Assembly: GCA_031841125.1 (NCBI GenBank)
Contig: JAJSSI010000010.1
Span: forward strand, 689,001 to 753,000
Reading direction: 5' to 3'
DNA from: Acanthococcus lagerstroemiae
Lineage: Eukaryota; Arthropoda; Insecta; Hemiptera; Eriococcidae
Length of the DNA stretch: 64,000 nt
Shown: positions 22,904 to 35,500 of the stretch, in pieces
Numbering within the stretch: the first letter of the stretch is position 1
Layout of the letters: the number at the start of each line of letters is the position of its first letter
The notes under the pieces: model-generated
Told to the model about the DNA's origin: nothing
Database searches by the model: none
Seen by the model: the letters and a program-made list of their open reading frames with translations, nothing else
Position numbers and translations under genes: made by a program

Positions 22904-23844
22904 GCCGTGCACTGCTCATACGTGTTGGCAAGATAGAGGATCACAAAAATGCACAAATCAAAAGACGCATACGAACCAGGCGTGAATTCAGCGCGAATCG
23001 ATAAATATACGAGCGCGCAAATCAATGGAGAATATCAATCATAAAAAATTTAGGTACTGGAAATGTGTTATTCTCGCGAATATTTGTAATACGCACTCAT
23101 ATAAGTTCTAACAGAAATAATAACTACCTCTCCTGTTGAAGAATAAATACGTTATTGATCTTGATTTTTCGTGTATCAATTCAAATGTACCCTATACTAG
23201 GTACATGATCTTGATTCCTCTTACTATTTTTGGAGGGAAACTTCACCAAGCTCTACTCACTTTTTGTGAAATGGTTCGGCGTAATCTGTGTAAGTTGCGA
23301 GGCAGTTACTCCTAAAGAGTTTGGCAGTTTCTCTTCGGTGATTTTGAATAATATCTTGCGTGAGACAGTCTGGCAAAAATTAGTGCACTACGAAGGTAGT
23401 ACGTCTTAAACAGTTTAACTCTCTTTACTCTACTATCCGTTTTGTGTATTTTGGGTAGTACAGTTAGGCAATATTTAGTGGACTATTGTTGCATATTCTC
23501 TTATTTGATCGTAATTATTTCTATTATTATTTTTGAATTTATACCTAAGCTATTTTCAGTAAGAGCTGCCTGGACTTGTCTGAATAATTTCTTCTAGTTG
23601 TTTCAACAACTCTTACAAGACATCATAAGAAAAATTCATAGATTTGTACATACAGTAAATACTAGATTTGAAATTACTATTCAGTTTGACCATTTAAACT
23701 TGTCCTTTCCGCTGAAGATGACAAAAATGTAATAAGATGGCCAGAAACCCTATCAGTTTCTAATAAGCGGTAAAGTTGTTTAGGTAGTGCCTTTTTCTCC
23801 GTGTAGAAACATAAGAAAGAAACAGTGCATAGAAATCAACTCAC
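22904..23844. other. No gene recognised
   Basis: Region right of the Harbinger element. Only short frames; no repeat or RNA gene recognised. Confidence 0.4.
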
Positions 23845-24164
23845 TTGCTTCACAGTGAATACGTGGCCGTGCTTCAGCAGTTCCTCCCGGATAAATGGCC
23901 ACAGTGCCTCTTTCGTTTTGAATTTCCTTGTTTTCCCTACAAACTTACTATTCTCCTTACATAGAGAAAGCAGCATTTTCGTTGAGTTCGTCTCCCATCT
24001 GATACGTTCACTACTACTAATTTCCTCTGGAAAAAAAAAGAAGAAAAGTGTGAGAAGAATGAACCACCAGGTTGGAAACTCATTACTAAAAGTGATAGAA
24101 ATTTCGTCACCTTACCAGGGTTATCAACATCTTCTTCAAGGATGAAGTCATCCAACGACGACAT
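23845..24164 (-). pseudogene. N-terminal fragment of a Myb/SANT (trihelix-like) protein
   Basis: Exon 1 (24164-24116) MSSLDDFILEEDVDNPG and exon 2 (24026-23845) join in phase. Exon 2 reads RIRWETNSTKMLLSLCKENS, KFVGKTRKFKTKEALWPFI and REELLKHGHVFTVKQ, with the tryptophan spacing of a Myb/SANT-like DNA-binding domain. A GTGAGT donor follows, but no continuing exon is visible downstream, so the gene looks truncated. It could be the partner gene of another Harbinger-type element or a host gene. Confidence 0.55.
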
Positions 24165-24576
24165 GTTCGGATGGCTGTTGTTCTTTTGAAAACGATTAAT
24201 TCTAGTAAATTTCCGATTGAAAATAAGACAAGACAATCCGCAAAGATATTTGTAGCGTTTTTTTTTTCTATGTGATAAAATTCGCGGCGACCGGCGAGTC
24301 GAGAAATCTTTTGGGTTTCTCCCGTGCAGCGCGATACATGAAGAATGAAAATGCATATTTCTGTTCGGGCGCTATTTACCGATTTACTGTATCACTGCAC
24401 AGAATTGATTATTTCAGAAAACTGTATAATTCAGCAGACTGCAAGCGCTCGAACAAACCTATTGTCACCAACGCGACTAGGAAATTGTTCGCACACTTCA
24501 CTAACCAGTGTGACCAGGTAAACCAGTCACCAAAAACTGAGTAACTGGGCGTTACAGGAGACTGCGAGAGTCCTAA

Positions 24577-24594
24577 AGGCCCGGCTCCACGATG
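24577..24594 (+). repeat. Candidate left end of the second Harbinger element
   Basis: AGGCCCGGCTCCACGATG follows TAA at 24,574-24,576 and precedes a short inverted CTAG-rich stretch. It looks like a Harbinger terminal repeat. The matching right end was not found. Confidence 0.35.
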
Positions 24595-24833
24595 CTAGTT
24601 TTCTAGCAGCTAGTTTAGGTAAAGGCTAGAAAAACTGGCAGCAATGTTTACATGTTGCAAGAATGTTGCGCTATTTCAGTAGTTGCAAGTCAAAAATAGC
24701 GGCTAGAGAAAAACAGCATGTACACGACAATAGTGTTTTGTGATAGTTTTTTATCAATTCAGTTTTTTTAATCAATTTCTCCATATTCGGTTGGTGCTTG
24801 GTGGAGAATTTTCTCTTTTTAAATTTGAAAATA

Positions 24834-25803
24834 ATGTCGATTCTAAAAAGGCGAATGCAAGCAGCGGCTTGTCTTTATCTTCTTTTAGAAGAAGATGAAG
24901 ACAAGTTGAAACGTTAAAGGCGATACTGGGTGAAACCATGGATTGACAAACGAAATTTGCAGAGAGAATACGATGTCAATTTAGATTTACTACCGCAACT
25001 ACGAAATGAAGATGAAGCATTTTTCAAGAACTTCCTGCGCATGAGAGTTGTGGACTTCGATTATTTATTGGACAAGATTACACCCTTAGTGAAGAAGAAA
25101 GATACTGTGATGCGGCAGGCAATACCTGTATCTACTCGATTGTCTTTCACTTTACGTTATTTAGTAACAGGTAAAAGTTTATTTCATTGGCCTTTAATTA
25201 TCAATACAACTAACAATTTTTATTTCAAGTATTTAATCTACAAATTCAAATCTTTGTAGGTGACAGCTATCATTCATTGATGTACCTGTTTCGAATTCCA
25301 GTATGCACTATTTCACGGATTATTCCTGAAGTGGTTCAAGCCATATATATTACTTTAAAGGACACGTATCTAAAAGTAGGAGTACAGATTACTTTCAATC
25401 GTTGTTTTAATTTTAGTAGCTTGTTCAAAATTTATTTGTCAAATATTTCTGTTCTTAGACACCAAATACTGTGAATGAATGGGAAGAAGTAGCTGCTAAA
25501 TTTTTATGTCATTGGAACTATCCTCATTGTGTGGGCGCCGTTGACGGGAAAGATATTAATATCAAACCTCCGCCAAATGCTGGCAGTCAATACTACAACT
25601 ATAAGCAGTTTCATAGTATCGTACTAATGGTGGTTGCCGATGCAACCTACAAATTTTTGTATATCAATGTTGGTCAAGCTGGACAAAATGCTGATGGAGG
25701 TGTTTTTGCAAATTGTTCTTTTGGGGAAGCATCGCGAGGAAATACGCTGAATTTTCCGCAAGACTTACCACTACCTAATAGGACCAGAATTGTACCTTTT
25801 ACC
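24834..25803 (+). pseudogene. Second Harbinger transposase, 5' part, cut near 25,800
   Basis: Exons 24834-25170, 25260-25375 and 25459 onward join in phase. They encode LYLLLEEDEDKLKR, YWVKPWIDKRNLQREYDVNL, YHSLMYLFRIPVCTISRIIP and then WNYPHCVGAVDGKDINIKPP with the first catalytic aspartate, HSIVLMVVADATYKFLYINV and NTLNFPQDLPLPNRTRIVPF. An in-frame TAA at 24,915 already breaks the frame before RRYW. After RIVPF homology ends. The segment carrying the second catalytic aspartate is missing. The C-terminal part reappears at 51,791, so a large insertion with a small local deletion splits the gene. Confidence 0.85.
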
Positions 25804-25929
25804 GACTTTTCGAAGAAAAGGGAGGTATTACACTCGTCACAGTTGTGAAGTTGGGGGCGGGGGCAATGTTTTTTTTGCGTTTCAGAGTGTTTAGAACACG
25901 ACTGTAATAGTGGCTGAATTTCAGGTTTC

Positions 25930-25933
25930 CTTA

Positions 25934-25982
<49 letters not shown>
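25930..25982. repeat. (TA)n microsatellite at the left edge
   Basis: Nearly pure TA repeat, after a TATATATGTATA start. Confidence 0.95.
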
Positions 25983-25984
<2 letters not shown>

Positions 25985-25989
25985 CACGG

Positions 25990-26125
25990 TTGTTGAGGCA
26001 CCACACAACTGCTGTACGTTGCAGCACCAGGGATAAATAGACGGTATTGTAGCACCAGGCCAATAAACAGTATTATGACACCAAATGTTTATGATAATTA
26101 ACCTTATTTAGGCACCACACACTGC
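25990..26125. repeat. Left GGCACCA-type subterminal repeats
   Basis: GAGGCACCACA, GCAGCACCAGG, TGTAGCACCAGG, ATGACACCAAA and TAGGCACCACA occur within about 130 bp, all in one orientation. Confidence 0.6.
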
Positions 26126-26528
26126 TGCCAAATTTATCTGCATAGATTAACTGTATCGTACCGATAATATTCAATCATGCGCGCGAAGTTTTGCATATGT
26201 ACTCGTTCGGTTCCTTCCGAATGTGTTTAAATTGCGGATTCCTATATAAATGTCAAGTTCATGCAAGGTAGCTACAAGTTTTTCACCGTGATTTTATTTC
26301 ATAAATTTTTCAAGGAAATGCTCTTCATCCCACCTGTTGAACTTATGTTCACAATTTGAAAAAAAAAAAATAAGAACAATTTTGTTTTTGCAAAGATGAT
26401 TTTATTATAGAAGAAAAGTTACTACTGTGTAATAGGCGTTAGTGAAAATTTATGAAAATTATATCGTGAGCTAACAACATTCTTAGGCACGCCAAATAAT
26501 ATCGACTTAATTTTAAAATTCCATTCTT
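26126..26528. other. No gene recognised
   Basis: AT-rich spacer downstream of the recombinase gene, probably including its 3' UTR. Confidence 0.4.
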
Positions 26529-29500
26529 TTAATTACGAAAAACGTAAGAATTCACCACCAGAGTTCTGATGCGTTTACAGTCATCAGAACTGAAGTGGCA
26601 ACTGTGTTTTTTAATGAAGTGGTCGATATCGCATTTCTTCGGAAATTTTCGTTGCGCAATGTGTACCTTGAAGTGCTCTAAGACGAGGGCCTTTTGTACT
26701 GCGTCCCAACGTTTTCTTATACCTCGGCCTAGAAAAAGTACGTCGTTTAATTAATCACATTTTTACAAATGATCATATTCAAAATGAATTATTTACTTTT
26801 TTTCGGTTTTCGAGCACCAATATCATCGGCGGCTCGTTTGTGTTGCCGGTTTGTGTGGGTTGCAGTAATACTTGGCTCATCATTTTCAGAAATAAGCCCG
26901 GCTCTCGGCTCATCTAGACCTAAAAATGTAAAAATGGCAATATTGATAGATAGTCTGCTCTAGGTACATTCATGGATTAATAATTTAATGTTACCTTTTT
27001 CATTTTCTTCATCTGTGTTTCCGTCCTCGAGTTCCATGTCCGTAATGTGGGATCTTGTTTGTAATACAGTGTTGTTTCCATTGTCGTTGCCATGACCGGA
27101 AGCGCCTACAAAAAGTAATGGTAAAAAAATTAAATACTACATTTTCGTAACATCTTAATTTCAACGTGTCATTGCAAAGGACTTGTCTTCCGTTAGGCCG
27201 GCTGCATCGCTGAATGAAAATAGGCGAAATTAATATTTTATGCAAAAAAAAAAACTGTAGGGGTAATACCTGGATTTTCATCGGCGTCAACTTCTTGCTC
27301 ATCAAGAATTTCTTCGTGGACATCGATTGTAATATCGTCTAGATTTTTATTTTGATATTCTGCGGTTTTCCCACTTTCCATTAGTGATAGAATTTTTGAA
27401 ATTTTGGCGGTCATATACACGTCATCAGGTAATCTGAAAAAAGGAGTCAAACTTATTGTAGATGAGTATGGAGGCATTTTTTTACAAATTTTTTGAGTGC
27501 GTTAACGAACAAAAAGAGCAGTTATTAGCATATCATTCCATCATTCATTCAAGTCGAGAAAGGCGAAAAATATACTATAATATGAATAAGCATTAGAATT
27601 GCCGGTTAAAAAGAACGTTGTTGATGGATTGGGAGAAATTGATGAGGGTTAGTAGGCGTTGGGCTGTTGGATTTGTTAGTTAAGCCTATTAGATTACATT
27701 TTTTATTAGGTCTCTAATATGATCATACTTATAAAAATCATCGTGTGTCCGTTTGGTGTGCCCCATGAATTTAGCCAACTGTTCAACTTCGTTGTCACGT
27801 AAAGAAAGTAGTTGGGTTACTATGGCCACTTGTTTACGAAGTCGCGTTGTCGTGAGTAATTCTGGACGTCTTGCACCGCATGAATGAGCGTATTTTCTTA
27901 ACGTAGAATGTCCGCAAAGCCATCGGTTAGAAGAGGGGATGGTGAATAAGTACACATTTTTCTCTGGAAACCAGTTCCCTTTTTTTTCTTCCCGAATTTT
28001 TAGTACGAGATCGTAGTATTTCAGTCTGGCCTGCGGTACTAAGACTGGTACGTTCCTACTGCCTTTCCCAACTGAAGATATTTTTACATAATTACGCGTC
28101 AACACCTTTTCGGACTCGCTTAATGCTGCTAGAAATTCCGACTGAGTTTCTTTAGTTGCTGCTGCTGCTTTCCGCTGATCCTTGTAATCATTCTTCTCAA
28201 GATAATGCAAGTCCCCCGCTCTTTTCCTGTTGTGAATTATAGCGGAGGCTAGAGCAGTTTCGACCAGAACTTGATAGGCAGTCATGTCATCTTGATTTTT
28301 CAGCAACTTTAAGTAAGCTTTTTCCGCTTCTTCATGTACATGTTTTGTAAGCTTCATAATATCCTCTGTAAGAGGTACGAGCAAAGGTTTCTTTGCGGCT
28401 TTTTTATTCAGCTCTTTCTTAGCTAAGCTTGCGATTTCAATGGAATATTCCGATGAAACGATGTCGTAATAAGTTTGTAGATCTCGTACTTTGGCTTCAC
28501 GAGCGTTTTCTTCAACCGGAATTCCTGATCTTTTTCGTTGTATAAGTTTGATCGTCATGTTTGTGATTTGCTTGAGGTATGTACCGAATTGAAGAGCCGT
28601 GGAGGCGGCTCCAAACTCTCGCGTTTCCGTATTATATTTCGAAACCTTTTTGATAGCATCAATTCCATCATCAAACGCATCAGGAGCAAGGCAAGACAGT
28701 AAATGTGTGTACTTATCTGGATTTATTTGCCTCATAGCAATAACAAAATTTGCGCAACGTCTTAACTTAGCGCCTATATGATAACAGCTCCTGTTGTTGG
28801 CTGCTCGTTTCAATAAATCCTCTCCCCAGTGCAAAATAAGGAGATCGTTTACTATTTCTCGGGAAATTTCATTGCCTTTCATTTTCTGCAATACTTCCTC
28901 CTTCAAGCGCATTTCATCCAAAATTTTTCCAAATTTTTTCTCACACGCAACATATATAAACGATTCCATTATGTACTGTTTTCGCTGAGTCAGATCACCT
29001 TTCTCAGTATTAGCGAAACATGTTTTTCTGTGCCTATACATATATCCTATACTGATCCAGCTCTTGCAGTCTTTACATATAGCATGTGTTTGTGTAGTCA
29101 CCGTAACTTTCTCTCCATTCAGTGCCTTCTGACAACGCTTTGGTTTAATCTCTCCAGCTACACCACCTATCATATTTCCGTCATTACGTATGAGAGCTAT
29201 TAGATTTTTCCGACGCTTAAGAATCTCAGGGTCTTTAGATTTACTGTCCAGTGTGGACAAATGAACTACTTCACGTTCACGACCATGCTTATTAGCTAAA
29301 TGACGTGCGAAATGTTTCGAAACTATTTCATCATTGCAAAATTTGCAGGTGGTTTTTTTGTATTTATTTTTTATTAAGAAAGGGGAATCGTAAACTGATG
29401 TCACCTGTGGAACATACATGAAAGCTAGAGTAAGACCTAAGGAAACTGTTATTTTTGGTATATTACATAATTATTATCGGGATCTCGGAACTCATCGACG

Positions 29501-32500
29501 ACACACAGTGGTCGGAAATGAAATTCTAGCGCGACATACTGGAGGGGGGTGGGAAGTGGAAATTCAATTTCTTCAATCGGCGCGTAAGGCCTTCGTGTAC
29601 TCTTTTTTCATTTGTACTCCAGTGGTGTCCGAAAATATGGGCGTGGATCTCGAAAGTCACCTGGCAATCTGATTTTGGCCACTTAGATCAGAGAATGTAC
29701 GATTTTTTTCACTAGTTCCCGGACTCAGCGCCTCTTTTTACATGGATTCCGTAGAAAGAAATGATCCATTGAAAAAAATTGAATTTCCACCAGTCTCCTC
29801 CCCTTTTAGATCTCAAATTGAATATAAGAATTTTTTTACTATTTTTCCCGGACTCAGCACCTCTTTTTACGTAGGTTTCACAAGAAAACAGAATTTTGTC
29901 CAGCTAGAATTGCATTTCATGCCACTATGTCGTGCTAGAATTCGATTTCCGACCACTGTGCGACGAGGTAAGAGAAGGTTACGTGAAATCTTGACGTGCT
30001 ATTTGAGAAACGGAAAACAGCATACAGGGAGAGAATTTCTGCCACTGGTACGTAATCTTACTTCTTACTATATTATAAAATCGTAAGTTTCATTGTGGCT
30101 CTATATGCGCATGTGCGGGAACGATTCCTCCAGCTCGAGGGAAAAAGTCGTGTTTTACGTCGCGTTCGTTCTCGAATCTCGATGTTCTACATAACACAAA
30201 GATGAAAAATAATGTCGCTCCGAACAGTCCCTTCTAGGTACTTCACCGCTCACATAAAATGTGTTGTTTAAAATTCGGAATTCTGCTTCATTATACCGTT
30301 TTGGCATTCATCAATTTTAATAAGGCCTTTGATTCCATTTATCAGTCACCATAGCGCCTGGAATGCTGTAGCATCGCAAGGAGTTCCCGAAAATATTATT
30401 AGAAAATTTATACCAAAACTCGGTAGCATATATTTCCCTGGACAAAAAAGGGGGATATATTTAAGGTGGGTAGGGGAGTCACATTCATCGATTTTAATAA
30501 GGCCTTTGATTTCATTTATCAGTCACCGTAGCGCCTGGAATGCTCTAGCATCGCAAGGAGTTCCTGAAAATATTATTAGAAAATTTATACCAAAACTCGG
30601 TAGCATATATTTCACTGGACAAAAAAGGAGGATATATTAAAGTGGGTAGGGGAGTCAAACAGGGAGATCCAGTGTCACCAAACATCTTTAATGCTGTACT
30701 GTGGAGGATCTTTTCAGAAAATTGGACTGGGATAGTTACGGGCTGAAGATAGATGGCGTGCAGATTAATAATCTCAGATTTGCCGATGACATCGTATTAA
30801 TAGGTAAAAACAGTAAAGAAATAAATATAATGATAGAAGATTTGGCACAACAAGGGGCTAATGTAGGATTATCGATCAACCTGGGGAAATCCAAAATTAT
30901 GACGAAATATGGGAAAAGGGACAAATACCTTTGATCCAGCGCAGCAGAACTAGAGATGGTCGATGAATACAAGTACTTAGGACAAACTGTATCTTTCAAA
31001 AACATAAGTAATAAGGAAATTAAAATTTGTATAAATAACTCATGGAAAGCATGTTGGGCACAAAAACATATTTTTAAAAGCAACATGAAAATTAAAACAA
31101 AAGCAAGAATCGTAAGTACCTGTGTGCTCCCAGTGGCAACACATGGGGCCCAGATGTGGCCAATAGCTAGAAGACATTTAAAGAAGTTAAAAGTTATGCA
31201 AAATTCAATGTTTAGGAACATCCTAAAAATCAAATTAAAAGACAAAATGAAGCTTCTGGACATCAAAGAAAGAATTAATGTAAAGGATATTGGCTACATA
31301 ATCAGAAAATTAAAATTGAAATATGCGAGGCACCTGATGAGGGAAAAGAATTTCAAATGGCATAAGACTGCAACCGACTGGACCCCATATGGCCATAAAC
31401 GTGCAAGGGGACGACCGATGCTACGCTGGAGAGACGACTTCAAGGAGCTGGGGAGAAGATGGATAAGATTGGCGAGAGACCGTGACATATGGAGAGAGAT
31501 GGTGGAAACCTATGCCCTCAAATGGGCAGGATAACTGGCATGGCCCACCTATCCAAGGTTACATTATCATTATTATTGTCATTATTGTTCTTATTATTAT
31601 TATTCTGACTACACCTATGCTGTCATTTTTGGTGACTGTTTATTTTTTAATTGAAATCTTATGTGGGTCCAGAGGGTATGTTTGCCGTAGGGGAAGAGGC
31701 TCAAGGTGATAGGTCCACTTTCATTGAGTAGACTGTAAAAAAACACATGTATGTGCTTTGTAATACAGTACAACAGAAAGATGTGCGCACTGAGACGAAA
31801 CTAGGGGACCCACAGTGTACCAAAAAACTTTCAGATGTAAACAGCCATCTTGTGGATGCCCCGTGTAATGAAAGCGAGGCCTCATTCAGAAAATAAATGT
31901 TTGTGTATGAAACCATAATGCATTGCAAAGGAATAGCTCATTTCAGCAGTTTTAAACATGTAACGGAAAAACGGAAGGTGCTCCCCACCCTAACACCGAA
32001 AATCTAATTCTCGATTTTTCGGCCTTGAAGAATATTTTTGATGACCTCTGTTAATTTTTGCAATTGGAATCTATCGTGGGTCCAATTCCAGAAGTCTAAA
32101 TTCTCGAATTTGTGAACCTCTTAATTTGTTGATCGAAGTAATTTGTGGAACCTGGGGTAGACCCCCACCCTAACTTCAAAAATATAACATTCGATTCTTC
32201 AAACTTCTAAATTATTTTGTGGATCCGAGGAATGGAACCCCACCCCCACCCCGAAAATCGAATCCTCAATTTTTTGGCCTTTAGAAATCTTTTTAGTGAC
32301 CTTTTCCGTTTTTCAGTTGTAATCATTTGTGGGGTCTAATGGTTGAGTCCCGATGAGCTGACCCCGCCCTCAACTCTGCAAATCAAACTCTCGGTATTTC
32401 TGACGTGAAAAGTGATTTTCGATTGTTTAAGTCTGTTGTGGTTCCGAGGGGTGGACCATCACCTCAACTGCGGAAGTCTAATTATCGATTTTTCAGGCTT

Positions 32501-35500
32501 GAACAATAATTTTCCGCGAACCCCTTATTTTGTTGATCGAAGTATTTTGTGGATTCGACATGTGGACCCTCAACCCCAACTCCGAAAATCAAATTCTCGA
32601 ATCTTCGGACTTCAATATTCATTTTTCGTGAACCTTTGATTTTTTTGAATAAAATCTATTGCGTACTTGAGGGGTGGAGCCCATCCTGAACTCCGGAAAT
32701 CTAATTCTCGATTTTTCAACGTCTGAATTATCTTTCACAAACCTCCTCTCATTTCGATTGCCACATTTTTTTAGACTCGAAAGGTGGATTCTTGCCCTCA
32801 ACAATTCTTGATTTTTCGGCCTTTAAAATTATTTTTGATGAACTCTTCATTTCTCCGAGGGGTTGACCACGCTCCCAACTTCGGACATTTGTCTCGATTT
32901 TTCAGGCTCGAACGACGATTGGCTGTGAACCTCTTATTTTGTTAATCGAAGTGTGTTGTGGATCTGAGGGGTGGAGCCTCACCCTAACCCCAGAAATCTA
33001 ATTCTCGATTTTCAGCCTCTCAAATTTATTCCTGGTGATTGTTTATTTTTTCATTTGAAATCTTCTGTGAGACCGAAGAGTTGACCCCACCCCAGACTTG
33101 GAAATTAAAATCTCGATTCTTCAGGCTTAAAAATCATTTTTTGCTTAACTTATATTTATGATGGATCGAAGTCTTTTATGGATCCAAGGGGTGGACCCCC
33201 ACTTACACGCCGAAAATCTACAGGCTTGAAAAATTGTTTTCCGTAAAACCATAGTTGTTGTATTAAGCCTCCTGTGGACTCGAAGGGTGGTGCCCCCACC
33301 CACAAGTCCGAACATTCTAATTCACGAATTTTCGGCCTATAAAAATATTTTTGGTAACCTTTTTATTTTTTCAATTCGTAGATTTTTGGGGGCTGAGGAG
33401 TGCACCCCGCTCCCTATTCTGTGAGTCTAATTCATGATTTTCCGTCTTGAACACTACTTTTCCGCGAACCCCTTATTTTGTCGATCTAACTACTTTGTGC
33501 ATCTAAGGGGTGGACCCCACTCCCAACTCCGAAAATCAAATTCTCGATTTTTCAGACTTAAGAAATAATTCTCCTTGAAACTCTTTTGTTCTGATCGGAA
33601 GTGTTTTGTGAACCCGAGGAGTAGAATTCTCAATTTTTCGGTCTTTAAAAATATTTTTGGAGACCTTTTTATTTTTTCAATTGGGATCTTTCGTGCAGCC
33701 GTTTATCTACTTTAAACATTATTTTTCGATAAATGTGACCGTCCAAATTAAAAGGGCACGTCGGTCCAAAACATTAATTTTACAGGAGACACTTAAAGAT
33801 TCAAACGGGAATCTCGAGAACGCGATAGCCTATAGACGTCCACTCTTGCGCTCTATCACTTCTGCTTTTTCAAGTTCAGAGACTCACAGTGTTAAACAGT
33901 ACTCTTTGACCTACCAAAATCGAACATAATCTCAAAGTCGATTTTTTTGGACCGAAGTGCCTTTTCAGTATGGACAGTCACAAATTTTTTTTCCATCTAA
34001 TTGTTTTGGTGATGCGATGGTGGACCACCGCCTCAGGCGTTGAAAATTTAATTCTCGATTCTTCAGAATTTAATGCTTATTCTTCGAGTAGTTTTTATTC
34101 TCACGATCTGAATCTTTTGTGGACTCGAGAGGTGACCCCCTTTTTCCCAGTTGTTCGAATTTTGAAACTTATGTTTCATAAACTTGATTATTTGTTTCGA
34201 TCGGTAGTTTTGTGAAGCCAAGAGATAGATTGTCGCCCCAGCTTTGAAAATTTAACTATCGATTTTTCGGATCTGGTTGAACTTTTTATTTTTCCTATTT
34301 CATCTTTCATGAGTTGGAGGGGTGTCCCCCACCTCCAACTTCGAAAATCTGTTTCTCAATTTTCGAGACTTTATTGGCGACCCTCTGTGAATTGAAATCT
34401 CATGTGGATAAGTAATTGAGCATCCCGGCGCAGTGAGTCCAGTATGAAAATCACAGGAAGGGTAAAGGGAGAAGAAGACGGACTATCCCAGTCAGAAAGG
34501 AAGAGGACGCACGCCAGAAACTAAAATCAGTGCAAGAGGAAATGAAAGTCGAGGAAAATTTTTACGACAGTATGGATCAAGCTTTAAAAAACACGGTTGA
34601 AGAGTTTGGAGTGACGAGGGTTAAAGAGAAAACCAGGGATAAGCTTTCAAAATAGACTCTCGAATCAGGAAGAATAACCTTTGGAAAAATAGAAATAAAA
34701 CACCATTGGACAAACCTGAGCGAACTAAAATACAAAAATTGGTGAAGAAAAATGTTAGAGAACATATTAAGAAATATAATTAGGAAAAAATTCCAGATAT
34801 TTTGGAAGAAAGTTGGTCCACCAAAAAAGTTAGGCTCGAACTCGATGGCGGGAGAGACGTTATGCTGAAGCTAAAAGATCAGACAGGAAAAGTGACTCAG
34901 AATCAAGAACAAATTCTAGAGGCAGCAACAATTTTATACGAGGACTTATACCGCGAGCAAAACGAGCTCATGAAAATAGCAAAAACTGGAGGGTGAAAGG
35001 AGGAAGAAATCCCGGAAATAATGGAGAGAGAAGTGGAATACGTACTAAATATATAAACTGAAAAATGACATAGCCCCAGGACCGGATGGAATTACGAACG
35101 AAATGCTGAAAAGGTTTGGCGATCAGAGAGTGCCACACCAGGTTAAAATATTTAACAAAATCGGAATTATGAAAACATGTCCAAACAGTGGAACTTGGCC
35201 AAAATAATATTATTACACAAACAAGGAGGGAGGAACTCATTGAAAATTACAGGCCAATATGCTTAACATCGAACATCTTTAAAGCATGTATGGCAGTCTT
35301 AAAAAGACGTATGTATAACCATCTGGATTCAAATCATCAGGGGAGTGAACAGGCGAGATTCAGAAAAGGCTTCTCAACTGTAAAGAATATTTTCGTTGTG
35401 ATGTGAGCCAAATTATTGAAAAAACACGCGAATATGACGTAGAAATTGAAATATTTTGCATAGGCTTTCATGAGGCAGTTGATTCAGTGGATCATAAGTA

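Noticed and set aside
29418..30086. Plus-strand frames upstream of the recombinase core exon
   Set aside because: They overlap a hAT-type MITE and its flanks; the residues come from terminal repeats.
31980..34430. Several short plus-strand open frames as genes
   Set aside because: They fall in a degenerate satellite and share no protein conservation between units.
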